Shown: positions 42,956 through 51,909, counted from the stretch's first letter. The stretch is DNA of 64,000 nucleotides from Bryobacterales bacterium (GCA_003167495.1 PMSX01000245.1:368-64367); one strand, 5' to 3'. Notes: generated from the letters alone by a model not told the origin. Numbers and translations are program-made.

Positions 42956-45060
42956 AAACAATTGCGTCCATACTTACTTTGTCGTTGGCCCTCCAGCCGA
43001 TGGTTGCCTATCAAACGCGGCCAACTTACACCATCGACACAAGCGTGGTCATTGTGAACGTCACCGTTCTCGATCGCGACGGTAAACCTGTTCCGAATTT
43101 GACCAAGTCGGATTTCGAGTTATACGAAGACGGCAAGCCGCAGAAAATACAGGCGGTGGATTATCAAAAACTCAGTAGCAATGCACTCCCGCCCGTGACG
43201 GCCACACCACCCGCACCGCCGCCTGAGCCGAAGGGTTACAATCCTGATGCCGAAAAGAACGCGGTGCAGACGTCGCTGTTAACGAAATATCAAGACCGGC
43301 GGTTGATGGTAATGTTGTTTGATTTTTCGTCGATGCAGCCGGCTGAGCAGCTCCGCGCGTGCAATGCAGCGATTAAGTTTCTCACCAGCCAGATGACGAC
43401 CAGCGATTTGGTTTCCATCATGATATTTACATCAGAGCTAAAGACGGTGCAGGATTTTACGTCCGACCGCGACTTGCTCATCGCCACCATCAATAAATTC
43501 CGTATTGGCGAATCGAGTGAGAACGCAACGGTCGCCGACGAGGGCGCCGATGCGCAAGATGCGAGCGGGCAATTTGTGGCCGATGAGACCGAGTTCAACA
43601 TCTTCAACGCTGATCTGAAATTAGCGGCGCTGGAGGATGCGGCGCGCAAGCTGGGCGAATATCCGGAAAAAAAGGCGCTGGTGTATATATCCAGCGGCAT
43701 TCAAAAGAACGGTGTGGATAATCAATCGCAATTGCGCGCCACCGTGAACACCGCAATTCGCTCGAACGTGGCTTTCTATCCGATTGATGCCCGTGGTTTG
43801 TCGGCGGCGGTGCCGGGCGGCGATGCCACCCAAACCGGCGGCTTTGGCAACGAGATCGCCAGCGGGGCAACCCACAATACGAATCTGGCAAACTTCAACA
43901 ATCAACAGGAAACTCTGGCTACGCTCGCGCTCGATACCGGCGGCAAAGCGCTGCTCGATTCAAACGATTTGACGGAAGGGATCCGCCAGGTGCAGCAGGA
44001 TTTTTCCAGCTACTATGTGCTCTCTTACGCCAGTTCGAACTCCGCCATGGATGGAAAGTATCGGCGCATTCAAGTGAAACTGGCGCCGAAGCTTGCCAGT
44101 TTGCGCGCCAAGCTTGATTATCGGCAAGGTTACTACGCATCCACGACGTTCTCGCACATGGCCGAAGGCGACAAAGAAGCCCAGCTCGAAAAGGCTTTGG
44201 TGTCGGACAATCCAGCCACCGATTTGCCAATCGCCGTGGAAGTGGATTATTTCCGTATGGAGAAGACCAAGTATTTCGTGCCTATTGCCGTGAAGATTCC
44301 GGGTTCGGCCTTGGCGTTTAAGAGTAAGGGCGCCAAACAGGCTACCGAACTCGACTTTATCGCCCAGGTGTACGATGATCGGAACCGTTCCGCAGCCACC
44401 GTGCGCGACACCATTCCGCTGAAGCTTGCCGAAGATGTGGCGGGCCAGGTGGTGCATAAGAGCATCCAATACGACACGGGCGTCACGCTGACTCCGGGAA
44501 AGTACCGGCTGCGCTTTGTGGCGCGCGAGAACGGTGAAGGCAAGGTGGGCACGTACGAAGCGAAATTCGAGATCCCCGACGTGACTAGCGAGAAAACACT
44601 AAGATTCAGCTCGGTCATCTTGAGTAATCAGCGTGATCCCGTCGCCAGTCAAGTGGCAGGCGTCAAGAACAGCAAGAAGCTGGTGGAAACCAACCCGCTG
44701 ATTGCCGACGGCAAAAAGCTTGTGCCCAACGTCACCAAGGTCTTCCGCGTGAACCAAAACATGCTGGTCTACGTGGAAGTGTACGATCCCAATATCCCCG
44801 ATTTTCTGCCAGAAAACTTCAAGCGTGCCAGTGTCTCCGCGAGTCTGGCGCTCTATAAAGACGACAAGAAAGTGTTTGAATCGCCGTCCGTCCGGGCCAA
44901 CCGGCTTTCCGAAACGCGCACCGGGACCCTGCCGGTGTGGCTGCAAATGTCGATGGCAAAAATCCCGCCGGGGACTTACGATGCGCAGGTGAACCTGATT
45001 GATGAGTTTGGAAAGAAGTTTGCCTTTCCGCGTGCAAGTCTAGCCGTCTTGAATCAGTAG
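42952..45060 (+). CDS. VWFA-related acidobacterial domain protein
   Basis: The 702-residue exported protein starts at a TTG overlapping the receptor gene stop. It has a signal peptide (ASILTLSLALQPMVAY), the SVVIVNVTVLDRDGKPVPNL start typical of this group, a VWA-like domain with a degenerate MIDAS (LMVMLFDFSSMQP for DxSxS), a middle helix-rich part, and beta-sandwich C-terminal domains. The first MIDAS Asp/Ser positions are partly kept. It probably binds a partner at the cell surface, here perhaps the receptor made from the same mRNA. Confidence 0.87.
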   Translation: MKTIASILTLSLALQPMVAYQTRPTYTIDTSVVIVNVTVLDRDGKPVPNLTKSDFELYEDGKPQKIQAVDYQKLSSNALPPVTATPPAPPPEPKGYNPDAEKNAVQTSLLTKYQDRRLMVMLFDFSSMQPAEQLRACNAAIKFLTSQMTTSDLVSIMIFTSELKTVQDFTSDRDLLIATINKFRIGESSENATVADEGADAQDASGQFVADETEFNIFNADLKLAALEDAARKLGEYPEKKALVYISSGIQKNGVDNQSQLRATVNTAIRSNVAFYPIDARGLSAAVPGGDATQTGGFGNEIASGATHNTNLANFNNQQETLATLALDTGGKALLDSNDLTEGIRQVQQDFSSYYVLSYASSNSAMDGKYRRIQVKLAPKLASLRAKLDYRQGYYASTTFSHMAEGDKEAQLEKALVSDNPATDLPIAVEVDYFRMEKTKYFVPIAVKIPGSALAFKSKGAKQATELDFIAQVYDDRNRSAATVRDTIPLKLAEDVAGQVVHKSIQYDTGVTLTPGKYRLRFVARENGEGKVGTYEAKFEIPDVTSEKTLRFSSVILSNQRDPVASQVAGVKNSKKLVETNPLIADGKKLVPNVTKVFRVNQNMLVYVEVYDPNIPDFLPENFKRASVSASLALYKDDKKVFESPSVRANRLSETRTGTLPVWLQMSMAKIPPGTYDAQVNLIDEFGKKFAFPRASLAVLNQ

Positions 45061-45213
45061 CGCCTAGCGTATCTGCGAAATTGGGCGCACGCCCACTCAT
45101 CTTAAAGACGTTTCGACCTGGTGGATGCTCGAAGCGTCAGGGCTTCATTAAAACAGCAAACCCCGCTGTATCAAAGCGGGGTCGGCAATCGAAGCGGAAA
45201 GGAGGTACAGCCT
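45061..45213 (+). other. Non-coding stretch before the microprotein
   Basis: It contains the hairpin at 45160 and no other credible gene. Together with the DNA to 45547 it forms a 490-base intergenic region. Confidence 0.5.
45160..45182 (+). terminator. GC-rich hairpin, possible terminator of the receptor/VWFA mRNA or leader element
   Basis: ACCCCGCT and AGCGGGGT form an 8-bp stem with a 7-base loop. The plus strand has no T-run after it; the minus strand has a weak one (TTTGCTGTTTT). It lies 32 bases before the ribosome-binding site of the microprotein, so it might also act as a leader structure. Confidence 0.4.
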
Positions 45214-45270
45214 ATGTATCTTCTCGCGTTGGTCGCTGTTCTGATCTTAGTCAGACGGCGGCCGACCTGA
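45214..45270 (+). CDS. Single-pass membrane microprotein (18 aa)
   Basis: An 18-codon ORF, MYLLALVAVLILVRRRPT, is preceded by the perfect Shine-Dalgarno AAAGGAGGT (45198-45206) exactly 7 bases before ATG. The hydrophobic run followed by RRR predicts a short N-out membrane helix, the same plan as the 24-residue ORF at 7146-7220 (both end LVRR plus a few residues). A chance ORF with this RBS and composition is unlikely, but coding potential cannot be judged from 18 codons alone. Function unknown. Confidence 0.5.
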   Translation: MYLLALVAVLILVRRRPT

Positions 45271-45345
45271 TGCGATTATATCTTGTTCTCCCAAACAAAT
45301 CCAGCCCCTGATCTCCCATTTTTCGATCCTCGACGAAGCAAAGGT

Positions 45346-45422
45346 GGGGACCGCCACAGCGCCCGAAATTAGCCCCGATGCGAAGCCGCCTGCCCCAACC
45401 ATCGCGTGCTGGCGGTCCCCAT
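45346..45422 (+). repeat. Inverted repeat, possible MITE-like or REP-like element
   Basis: TGGGGACCGCCA (45346-45357) and its perfect inverse complement (45411-45422) enclose 53 bases. The long stem could form in RNA or single-stranded DNA. No transposase and no target duplication were identified. Confidence 0.55.
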
Positions 45423-45516
45423 TTTGGGTTGCTCACCGCCTGATCGCCGAAAGTCACAGCCTGTTCAGTCCGGCACCGCCGGAGGCTGGGCCAGCCCCTG
45501 TTCATCCATGTGATCG

Positions 45517-45541
45517 TTCGCCAGCCATAGTCTGCTATAAT
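45517..45541 (+). promoter_or_regulatory. Extended -10 promoter placed for a leaderless mRNA
   Basis: TGCTATAAT (TATAAT at 45536-45541) lies 6 bases before the ATG at 45548, so the transcript would begin at the start codon. No Shine-Dalgarno is present. Confidence 0.6.
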
Positions 45542-45547
45542 ACACCT

Positions 45548-46168
45548 ATGCGAATTGGTTATAGTCGCAGGCCGGAAAGTCGTTTTCCCGGTCGGCAACT
45601 TCTAATCGCGGCAAGCGGTATTTCGGCAGTTTTGCTCGGCACTTGGGGCTTGGAGAGGACCATCTCTAAACCCAAGGTTGATGTGGCTGGGGTCTTTAAC
45701 TCCCATCCCAAAACTGACCCTCGGACCATACGTCTGAAGAAATTCCTCGGTAAGCTCCATTGTCCGGTAGCTTACTTATCCGAGGATTTCGTACGCGCGG
45801 CCGACGACAATCACCTGGATTGGCGGCTTCTTCCCAGCATCGCGATTATTGAATCGGGTGGCGGGAAAGCCTACATTCGGGAAAAGAACAACATCTTCGG
45901 TTGGGGAGGCGGCGAGATTTACTTTAATAGTGTTCAAGCCGGACTTCAGACCGTAGCTTACGAATTAGGTCGTGGACCGCTATATCGGCGTCACAACTCG
46001 CTCGGCAAACTTCATCTGTACAATCCTGATGAAAACTATGCCCAGCAAGTGATGGCCGTGATGCGGAGAATCAGCCCTGTGGTGAAGCTCGGTTCCGAAG
46101 AAGAAATTGTCAAGATAGACGGCGAGTACGTTTATATGGACAAAGCAGCAGACATCGCCAGACGTTAA
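45548..46168 (+). CDS. Exported lysozyme/glucosaminidase-like protein
   Basis: The 206-residue protein has a short basic start and one membrane segment (LLIAASGISAVLLGTWGL), then LLPSIAIIESGGG with a candidate catalytic Glu, KNNIFGWGGGEIYFNSVQAG and LQTVAYELGRGPLY, the pattern of the GH73/flagellar-type glucosaminidase fold. It should act on peptidoglycan in the periplasm. Start at ATG 45548 fits the leaderless promoter. A terminator follows. Confidence 0.72.
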   Translation: MRIGYSRRPESRFPGRQLLIAASGISAVLLGTWGLERTISKPKVDVAGVFNSHPKTDPRTIRLKKFLGKLHCPVAYLSEDFVRAADDNHLDWRLLPSIAIIESGGGKAYIREKNNIFGWGGGEIYFNSVQAGLQTVAYELGRGPLYRRHNSLGKLHLYNPDENYAQQVMAVMRRISPVVKLGSEEEIVKIDGEYVYMDKAADIARR

Positions 46169-46188
46169 AACGGCTGGAGAAACGAAAG

Positions 46189-46227
46189 GCGGCTCGCGTT
46201 TGCAAAGCGCGAGCCGCTTTTTGTTTT
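46189..46227 (+). terminator. Rho-independent terminator
   Basis: GCGGCTCGCG and CGCGAGCCGC make a perfect 10-bp stem (46189-46217) with a 9-base loop, followed by TTTTTGTTTT. It ends the lysozyme-like gene. Confidence 0.85.
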
Positions 46228-46243
46228 ATAGGAGAATAGATGC

Positions 46244-46753
46244 ATGGTCGCGGTCGCCGAAAACCTCACTCTCGCTGAGTTCCAATCCAAGTACGAAAAG
46301 GGTGATTCTTTGTACGAGTATTGGCGCGGCCGGGCCATGCGCAAAGGTATGCCAACATGGCTCCACGGTTTATTGCAGGGCATCGTCATCACATTGCTCA
46401 ATGAAGCTGGCTACGTAGCCGGTTCGGAAGTGGAACTGAGAATTGTTGCGGATGCCCGCCCGAAGCCGGACGTTATTGCGACAAAGGGAGACGTTGAGGA
46501 TCCCTATCCGACCAAGGCGGTCGATGCCGTCGTTGAAATTCTGTCGCCGGATGATTCCATGACATTCGTCATTGAAAAATGCCGCGCTTATCATGAATGG
46601 GGCTTTTCGAATATTTACGTAGTCGACCCCGCCAGTCGCTTGGTTTTTTGTTGGACCGGAAACGCGCTTGAAATCTCAGATTCTCTGACTACGGTGCCTT
46701 CCGCGAAAATCTGGGAGCGGCTCGATCTGCTGCTGAAGCGGCCGCGAACGTAG
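46244..46753 (+). CDS. Uma2 family putative endonuclease
   Basis: The 169-residue protein starts MVAVAENLTLAEFQSKYEKG and has the Uma2 core: YEYWRGRAMRKGMPTWLHG, then KPDVIAT and AVVEILSPDD, a PD-(D/E)xK-like acidic pair (PDV and VEI). These proteins are common in cyanobacteria and acidobacteria and related to restriction nucleases; natural function is unclear. AGGAG lies 9 bases upstream. It is convergent with the TPR gene at 46783. Confidence 0.88.
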   Translation: MVAVAENLTLAEFQSKYEKGDSLYEYWRGRAMRKGMPTWLHGLLQGIVITLLNEAGYVAGSEVELRIVADARPKPDVIATKGDVEDPYPTKAVDAVVEILSPDDSMTFVIEKCRAYHEWGFSNIYVVDPASRLVFCWTGNALEISDSLTTVPSAKIWERLDLLLKRPRT

Positions 46754-46782
46754 CAGCCTGCCTGCCCAAGCTGGCAGGGCGA

Positions 46783-48411
46783 TTACTTAGCCGCAACTTG
46801 AGTGGAAGAAACAAACTCCTTCACATGCGCAAACTCGCTGCGCGCGGATTGAGATCCGTTGTCTGTGACCTTCATCAGAGTGGCGTAATATTCCGCAGCT
46901 TTTGTCCTGTCGCCTGCCGCCTCGGCGGCCAGCCCTGCATGGAACAGGCCATTGAAACGGTTCGGACTCATCTTGAGCGCCAATTCATATTCCACCAGCG
47001 CCTGCTGCGGCTGGTGAAGTTCCAGCAGCATGTCAGCCAGCATCTCACGGGCTGGAATGTCGACCTCTCCTTGGCCAACCTTGTCTTGCAAGTCCGCACT
47101 CGCTCTCATTTCTTGCAATGCCTCTTGCTGTTTACCGTCCGCCAAGTCAGTCCACGCCGCCATTTCACCGCGTTCGATTTTTGTGAAAGTCGAATCCGCC
47201 ATGTAAGCGTACTTGCCCTTCTTGATTTCCTCCATCAAAGCTTCGTACCGAGCGAGGCTAGCTCGCGCTCTTTGCGGATCATGCAAGTGTCCGGCCGCCA
47301 GCGTGCGCGCCCAATAAGTTACGAGCTGCGCGTGGGGAAGCGCGCCAGCGGCTGGCTCAAGCGCGGCTGCGGATTTCCAGTCCCTCATCTCCAAATAGTA
47401 AATGGCTGGGAATTCGTCGCGATAGGCAGCGAACATACCGTCCATTCCGTGAGTCGCCATGTGCGGCATAGACTCAAAACGGGTCAGCAATGCCGCCGTC
47501 TTATCTAAAATGCCCTTGGCGTTGACATCCTGGCCGCTTTGCAGATAGGCGTAAAGCAGAAAGTCGTCGGCATGAAGCTGGTTGAAAGCGCCACTCCGAT
47601 GCCGGGCCTCCGCAGCCTCCGACGCAGCGACAGAACCAAGATTGGAATCGATATCTTGCTTCCACATGCCGAGCCGCGCAAAGATGTGTCCTGGCATATG
47701 AACGGCGTGCGACGCTGCGGGCGCGATGTCGCCGTAGCGCTCAGCGGCCGTCAGTCCTTGCGAAGCCAGCGATGGCGTATCGCACGCATGAATGATGTAA
47801 TGCACCAATCCCGGATGATCGGGATTTTGCGCAAACAACGGAGTGAGCACGGCAAGCGCTTTGTGTGCATTCGTTAAGCTCGTGTCATTGGGAGCCGCCG
47901 CAGCCAGCAGCGAGAGCGCATAGAACGCCCCTGCATCAACGTCGTTCGGATAATGGTGATAGAGCTTCTCCATCGCCGCTGAATAAGCCTCGATGCGCGC
48001 CTGATAGCCTTGCTGGCCCGGCCGGAAAAAATCGCTCAGCGCTGCAATGTATTCGCGTTCGCGCGCGGTCTTCGCGGCGGGCGACGGAGCTTTCTGCATC
48101 TCAGCCCAGGCGCGCGCCATAGTGCCTTCGTCCGGCCGATCCCAAATCTGATGGAACGTGCTGATCGCGCTGCCCCAATGCGACATCGCGCACGCCGGGT
48201 CGGCCTTTGCGATTTCCTCAAACTGCTTTTGCGCCTCTTCGTACCAGAAGTCGTGCAGTAGGGCAATCCCGCGATTGAAGGACACTTGCACGGACGGCGA
48301 ACAGGAGGTCGAGAAGGTGACAGTGCCCAAACGCTCGGACTTGTCGTTTTGCGCGAGAGCTACCGCGGGCAACGCCATTAGTACCAGCAGGAAAACCGAA
48401 ATGGATTTCAT
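46783..48411 (-). CDS. Exported TPR-like protein
   Basis: The 542-residue protein has a signal peptide (VFLLVLMALPAVALAQ) and a mostly helical repeat body: FNRGIALLHDFWYEEAQKQF near the start, PGLVHYIIHACDTP in the middle and paired TPR-like helices to the end (ALVEYELALKMSPNRFNGLF). It has no catalytic motif. Such proteins are common in acidobacterial secretomes and probably scaffold protein contacts. The promoter TATAAT ends 8 bases before its ATG (leaderless-type). Confidence 0.82.
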   Translation of the reverse strand: MKSISVFLLVLMALPAVALAQNDKSERLGTVTFSTSCSPSVQVSFNRGIALLHDFWYEEAQKQFEEIAKADPACAMSHWGSAISTFHQIWDRPDEGTMARAWAEMQKAPSPAAKTAREREYIAALSDFFRPGQQGYQARIEAYSAAMEKLYHHYPNDVDAGAFYALSLLAAAAPNDTSLTNAHKALAVLTPLFAQNPDHPGLVHYIIHACDTPSLASQGLTAAERYGDIAPAASHAVHMPGHIFARLGMWKQDIDSNLGSVAASEAAEARHRSGAFNQLHADDFLLYAYLQSGQDVNAKGILDKTAALLTRFESMPHMATHGMDGMFAAYRDEFPAIYYLEMRDWKSAAALEPAAGALPHAQLVTYWARTLAAGHLHDPQRARASLARYEALMEEIKKGKYAYMADSTFTKIERGEMAAWTDLADGKQQEALQEMRASADLQDKVGQGEVDIPAREMLADMLLELHQPQQALVEYELALKMSPNRFNGLFHAGLAAEAAGDRTKAAEYYATLMKVTDNGSQSARSEFAHVKEFVSSTQVAAK

Positions 48412-48445
48412 ACCGCTCGATTATAGAACGAAGTGGCCTTCGCAG
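48412..48445 (-). promoter_or_regulatory. Promoter placed close to the start codon of the TPR gene
   Basis: A minus-strand TATAAT lies at 48420-48425, with 8 bases to the ATG at 48411; no Shine-Dalgarno intervenes. Confidence 0.5.
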
Positions 48446-48493
48446 CCCCGCTGCTTGCAAATTGGCCGTGGACCATTTTCGGTGTCATGCAGA

Positions 48494-51301
48494 TTATTTT
48501 CCGTAGGTCGCCGCCACCAAGCGGGTCACCACATCACTGCGAAAGGGCAACCGCGGGTCGCTCGCCAGCGCAGTGCGGCTCTCCCCAAGCCAACGCTCGG
48601 CCTCAGTCGCTCGGCCCAAACTCCTGAGACACGCACCATAGGCACTCTTTGCTTCCGCGATCTGCCAGGTAGGAAGCGGAAATGGCATCTGTTGCGCCGC
48701 TGTTATGGCAGTTTTGAGAAGTGGCTCCGCCTCCGCCGCTTTCTTCAGTGCCACGAGCACTTCCCCCAGCCTAACTTCCGCCGTCAGAACCGCTGGGTGT
48801 CCGCTCGGTAATCGTTTCCGTCGAATCGCCAGTGCCTGCCGCAGCATTGATTCAGCATCCGCCAAATCGCCTTGAAACGCCCGATCTTCGGCCAGTTCAA
48901 TCAGCGAATTTGCGAACGCTGGTGTCTCGTCGCCGCCCAGTTTGCGCCGCATTTCAAGCGCCCGCCGCGCTTCGCCCTCGGCCGTGGCATATCCCCCTCG
49001 GTCAAAATCCAGCAACCCCAGGTTCGCCGTAATTTGCGCGGCCGGCCAGGTATTCATAGCGCTCGCCTTCTCTAAAATGTCAAGCATATGCCGGTAAGTC
49101 GAAGCCGCTTCGGCATAATCTCTCTTTGCTTCGAGCAGTCTCCCCCAGTTGTTCATAGGTCCGGCCAGCCTTGGATGTTCGGGCCCCAGCCGTTTCACAC
49201 CATTTTCCAACGCTTCTTTTACAAATGGTTCGGCTGCACGCCAGTCGCCTTCTTCCAGCAGCACATACCCTAAATTGTTCAGCGTGTACAACAAATCCGG
49301 ATGCTCCGGACCCATGATTTTCCGGCGCACTGCCAGCGTTTCGCGAAGTTTCTGTTCGGCGCCAAACAAGTCTCCTCGATCAATCAAGCTGCTGCCCAAA
49401 TTGTGCAGGGAAAGAGCGTAGTCGGGACTATTCGCGCCGTACTTGCGTCGCGCAATTTGTACCGCCTCTTCCAAAAGATGCCGTGCCTCTTCGAATTGGC
49501 CTTTTCTCTCCAGGGTGAGAGCCAGGTAATTTCGCGTGCCAACCCCAAAGTCCGGACCGTTCTGCCGGTCAATGGCAAGAGTCTGCCGCAAAATGCCAAT
49601 CGCTTGATCGTCCTTCGCCTCCCAATAGAAGCACTCACCTAACTCACCCATCAGCCGTGCAACTTCCGGACTCGTCTCGCCCAGAGATTTGCGCTTCCCG
49701 GCAATCAGGCTCGCGAGTAATGGCTCGGCTTTTCCATACTGCCCCTTATCGCGCGCCAGTTCCGCTAACAGTTCCTGCGCCTTGGCCCCTTCCTCACTCC
49801 CCGCCCCGAATGTCTTGCGATCTAAGTCAAAAGAGCGCTGCCCCAAAGCTTGTGCTTGATCGAAGAATCCAAGGCTGCGGTACGCTTCTGCAATGGTTTC
49901 AAGCAACGAGGCGCGCACTCCCGGCTGCGAAGCCAGTTCACTGTCGATCCTCTGCGCGCCCCGGTCGAGCAATGTCCGCGCCGTAATCGTTTCGCCGCGC
50001 GCCTCGTCCGGCGTAGCCGCTCGAAACATGTCAGCCATGAATTGTTTTTCTTGATCGGCCGTTTCTCGCTCCCGCTGTGCCCGTTTGGCGAGGATGCCCA
50101 TGCCGATACCGAAACCCGCCAACGAGAGAACGAACAGTGCCGCAGCAGCCACACTCACCTTATGACGGCGCACAAACGTGCTGGCGCGGTACCCCCACGT
50201 ATCAGTGCGCGCCTGCAGCGGATAGCCGCCCAAGTAAGCCGCAACGTCGGACGAAAAGTAGGCAATCGAAGAATACCGGCGTTCCGGTTCCTTCCGGATC
50301 GCCATCATCGCAATGCGGTCCAGATCTCCCTTCAAGCGGCGTGCGCGTACAGAATCTTTGCAGACCGCGCTCGGCGTGGGAGGCGTTTGTTCGCAGATAG
50401 CCCGGGCGATTTCCAACGGGTTATCCGTCTTCGCACGAAACGGTCGCACCGCTGCCAACAACTCATACAGCAAAACTCCCATTGAATAAACGTCGCTCGA
50501 CGTCGTCACGGGTTCGCCGCGTATCTGTTCAGGACTGGCATATTCCGGCGTCATCAGCCTTTCGCTCGCTCGCGTTTGCGTGCTGCCGTCCAGTTCCGGA
50601 TCGAGCAGCCGCGCGATCCCGAAATCCAACAGTTTCGGAACGCCGCTGGAAGTGACAAGAATATTCGCGGGCTTCAGATCACGATGAATGACAAAGCGGT
50701 GGTGCGCGTAATCCACCGCCGCGCAAACCGTACGGAACAATTCGAGGATCGCCGTCAGCGGCAGTTTGTTGCGCACGCAGTACTCGTTGATCGGCAGCCC
50801 CTCAACGTACTCCATGACCAGATAGGGCAACCCCTCGGCGCTGACTCCGCCATCCAGCAAACGCGCGATGTTCGGGTGATTGAGATGCGCCAGAATCTGC
50901 CGCTCCCGCCGGAACCGGAAAAGCATTTCGCGACTGCGCACCAGATCGGCGCGCATCAGCTTCATTGCCACTTTCTGCTCATACACTTCGTCGGCCCGGC
51001 ACGCTAGATAAACGCTTCCCATGCCGCCGTCACCCAGCGGTTCCAGAATTTTCCAAGGACCGATGAGCGAAGATTGCCCCGACCATTCCCGCGCCGCTCG
51101 TTTAAGCGGCTGCTCGATGAACCCGGCCGTGTTGCTCGAAAACGCAAGCAGCGATTCCACTTCGCGCCGCAACGCGGCATCGCCGGCGCAAGCATGATCC
51201 AGAAAAACCGCGCGGTCTCGCTCGTCCATATCGGAGGCTTGATAGAAGAGACTTTCAAGAAGCCGCCAGCGTCCTGGATCGGGGGCAAGGGCCGTAGTCA
51301 T
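48494..51301 (-). CDS. Ser/Thr protein kinase with C-terminal TPR repeats
   Basis: The 935-residue protein has a Hanks kinase (LGDGGMGSVYLA, Lys in VAMKLM, VIHRDLKPANIL, LLDFGIARLL; APE-type PEYASPEQIRG), one membrane span (VAAAALFVLSLAGFGIGMGI, about residue 400), and at least ten TPR-like units (ALSLHNLGSSLIDRGDLFGA and similar) to the end. This PknB-TPR type is expanded in acidobacteria and normally lies beside an ECF sigma gene, as here (11 bases downstream of it). It probably phosphorylates partners or controls the sigma factor. The TPR region has the order seen in kinesin-light-chain-like repeats. Confidence 0.93.
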   Translation of the reverse strand: MTTALAPDPGRWRLLESLFYQASDMDERDRAVFLDHACAGDAALRREVESLLAFSSNTAGFIEQPLKRAAREWSGQSSLIGPWKILEPLGDGGMGSVYLACRADEVYEQKVAMKLMRADLVRSREMLFRFRRERQILAHLNHPNIARLLDGGVSAEGLPYLVMEYVEGLPINEYCVRNKLPLTAILELFRTVCAAVDYAHHRFVIHRDLKPANILVTSSGVPKLLDFGIARLLDPELDGSTQTRASERLMTPEYASPEQIRGEPVTTSSDVYSMGVLLYELLAAVRPFRAKTDNPLEIARAICEQTPPTPSAVCKDSVRARRLKGDLDRIAMMAIRKEPERRYSSIAYFSSDVAAYLGGYPLQARTDTWGYRASTFVRRHKVSVAAAALFVLSLAGFGIGMGILAKRAQRERETADQEKQFMADMFRAATPDEARGETITARTLLDRGAQRIDSELASQPGVRASLLETIAEAYRSLGFFDQAQALGQRSFDLDRKTFGAGSEEGAKAQELLAELARDKGQYGKAEPLLASLIAGKRKSLGETSPEVARLMGELGECFYWEAKDDQAIGILRQTLAIDRQNGPDFGVGTRNYLALTLERKGQFEEARHLLEEAVQIARRKYGANSPDYALSLHNLGSSLIDRGDLFGAEQKLRETLAVRRKIMGPEHPDLLYTLNNLGYVLLEEGDWRAAEPFVKEALENGVKRLGPEHPRLAGPMNNWGRLLEAKRDYAEAASTYRHMLDILEKASAMNTWPAAQITANLGLLDFDRGGYATAEGEARRALEMRRKLGGDETPAFANSLIELAEDRAFQGDLADAESMLRQALAIRRKRLPSGHPAVLTAEVRLGEVLVALKKAAEAEPLLKTAITAAQQMPFPLPTWQIAEAKSAYGACLRSLGRATEAERWLGESRTALASDPRLPFRSDVVTRLVAATYGK

Positions 51302-51312
51302 AATGAAAACTG

Positions 51313-51909
51313 CTACGCTGGCGCGCCGCTGAGATCCCGCTGCAGCCAGGCTTTCGCCATCCTCAATTCACGATGCACCGTGGCCGCCGAAATGCCCAGC
51401 ACTGCCGCGGTCTCGTCATAGGTAAGGCCGCCGAAAAACAACAGCTCCACCACTTGGCTCTTGCGGGCATCGTGCACCGCCAGCCGCTTCATCGCATCGT
51501 CCAATTCGGAAATCCCCGGACCAGAAGCGGGTCCCACCACCACCGCGTCGTCGAGCGAAACATGGCTCGCGCCCGAGCCCCGCTTTTTGCGGTTTCCTGT
51601 CCTGGCGTGATCCACCAAAATGTGGCGCATCACCCGCGCCGCAACTGCATAGAAGTGCAGCCTGTCTTGCCACGTCCCACCCGCATCCACCATTCGCAGA
51701 TACGCTTCATGAACAAGCGCTGTCGCACGTAATGTGTGATCCGGCCGCTCCGCCCGCAAACACCCCATAGCCAGCTTGCGCAGGTGCTCATAAACAAGCG
51801 GGATGAGTTGATCGAACGCAGCGCGATCCCCGCCGCTCAGCTTGTTCAACAGACGTGTCACAGCCTGCCGTTCGGCTGGCTCCGCGCGAGGTTCCAGATT
51901 CGAGTGCAT
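51313..51909 (-). CDS. ECF sigma factor (acidobacterial ECF subfamily)
   Basis: About 198 residues: sigma region 2 (GDRAAFDQLIPLVYEHLRKL and HFYAVAARVMRHILVDHART) and region 4 with a HTH (LLFFGGLTYDETAAVLGISA, then TVHRELRMAKAWLQRDL). Such factors are usually paired with a kinase-TPR gene and no anti-sigma, which matches the following gene. ATG 51909 is used because the region-2 fold begins soon after; ATG 51954 is possible. Targets unknown. Confidence 0.88.
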   Translation of the reverse strand: MHSNLEPRAEPAERQAVTRLLNKLSGGDRAAFDQLIPLVYEHLRKLAMGCLRAERPDHTLRATALVHEAYLRMVDAGGTWQDRLHFYAVAARVMRHILVDHARTGNRKKRGSGASHVSLDDAVVVGPASGPGISELDDAMKRLAVHDARKSQVVELLFFGGLTYDETAAVLGISAATVHRELRMAKAWLQRDLSGAPA

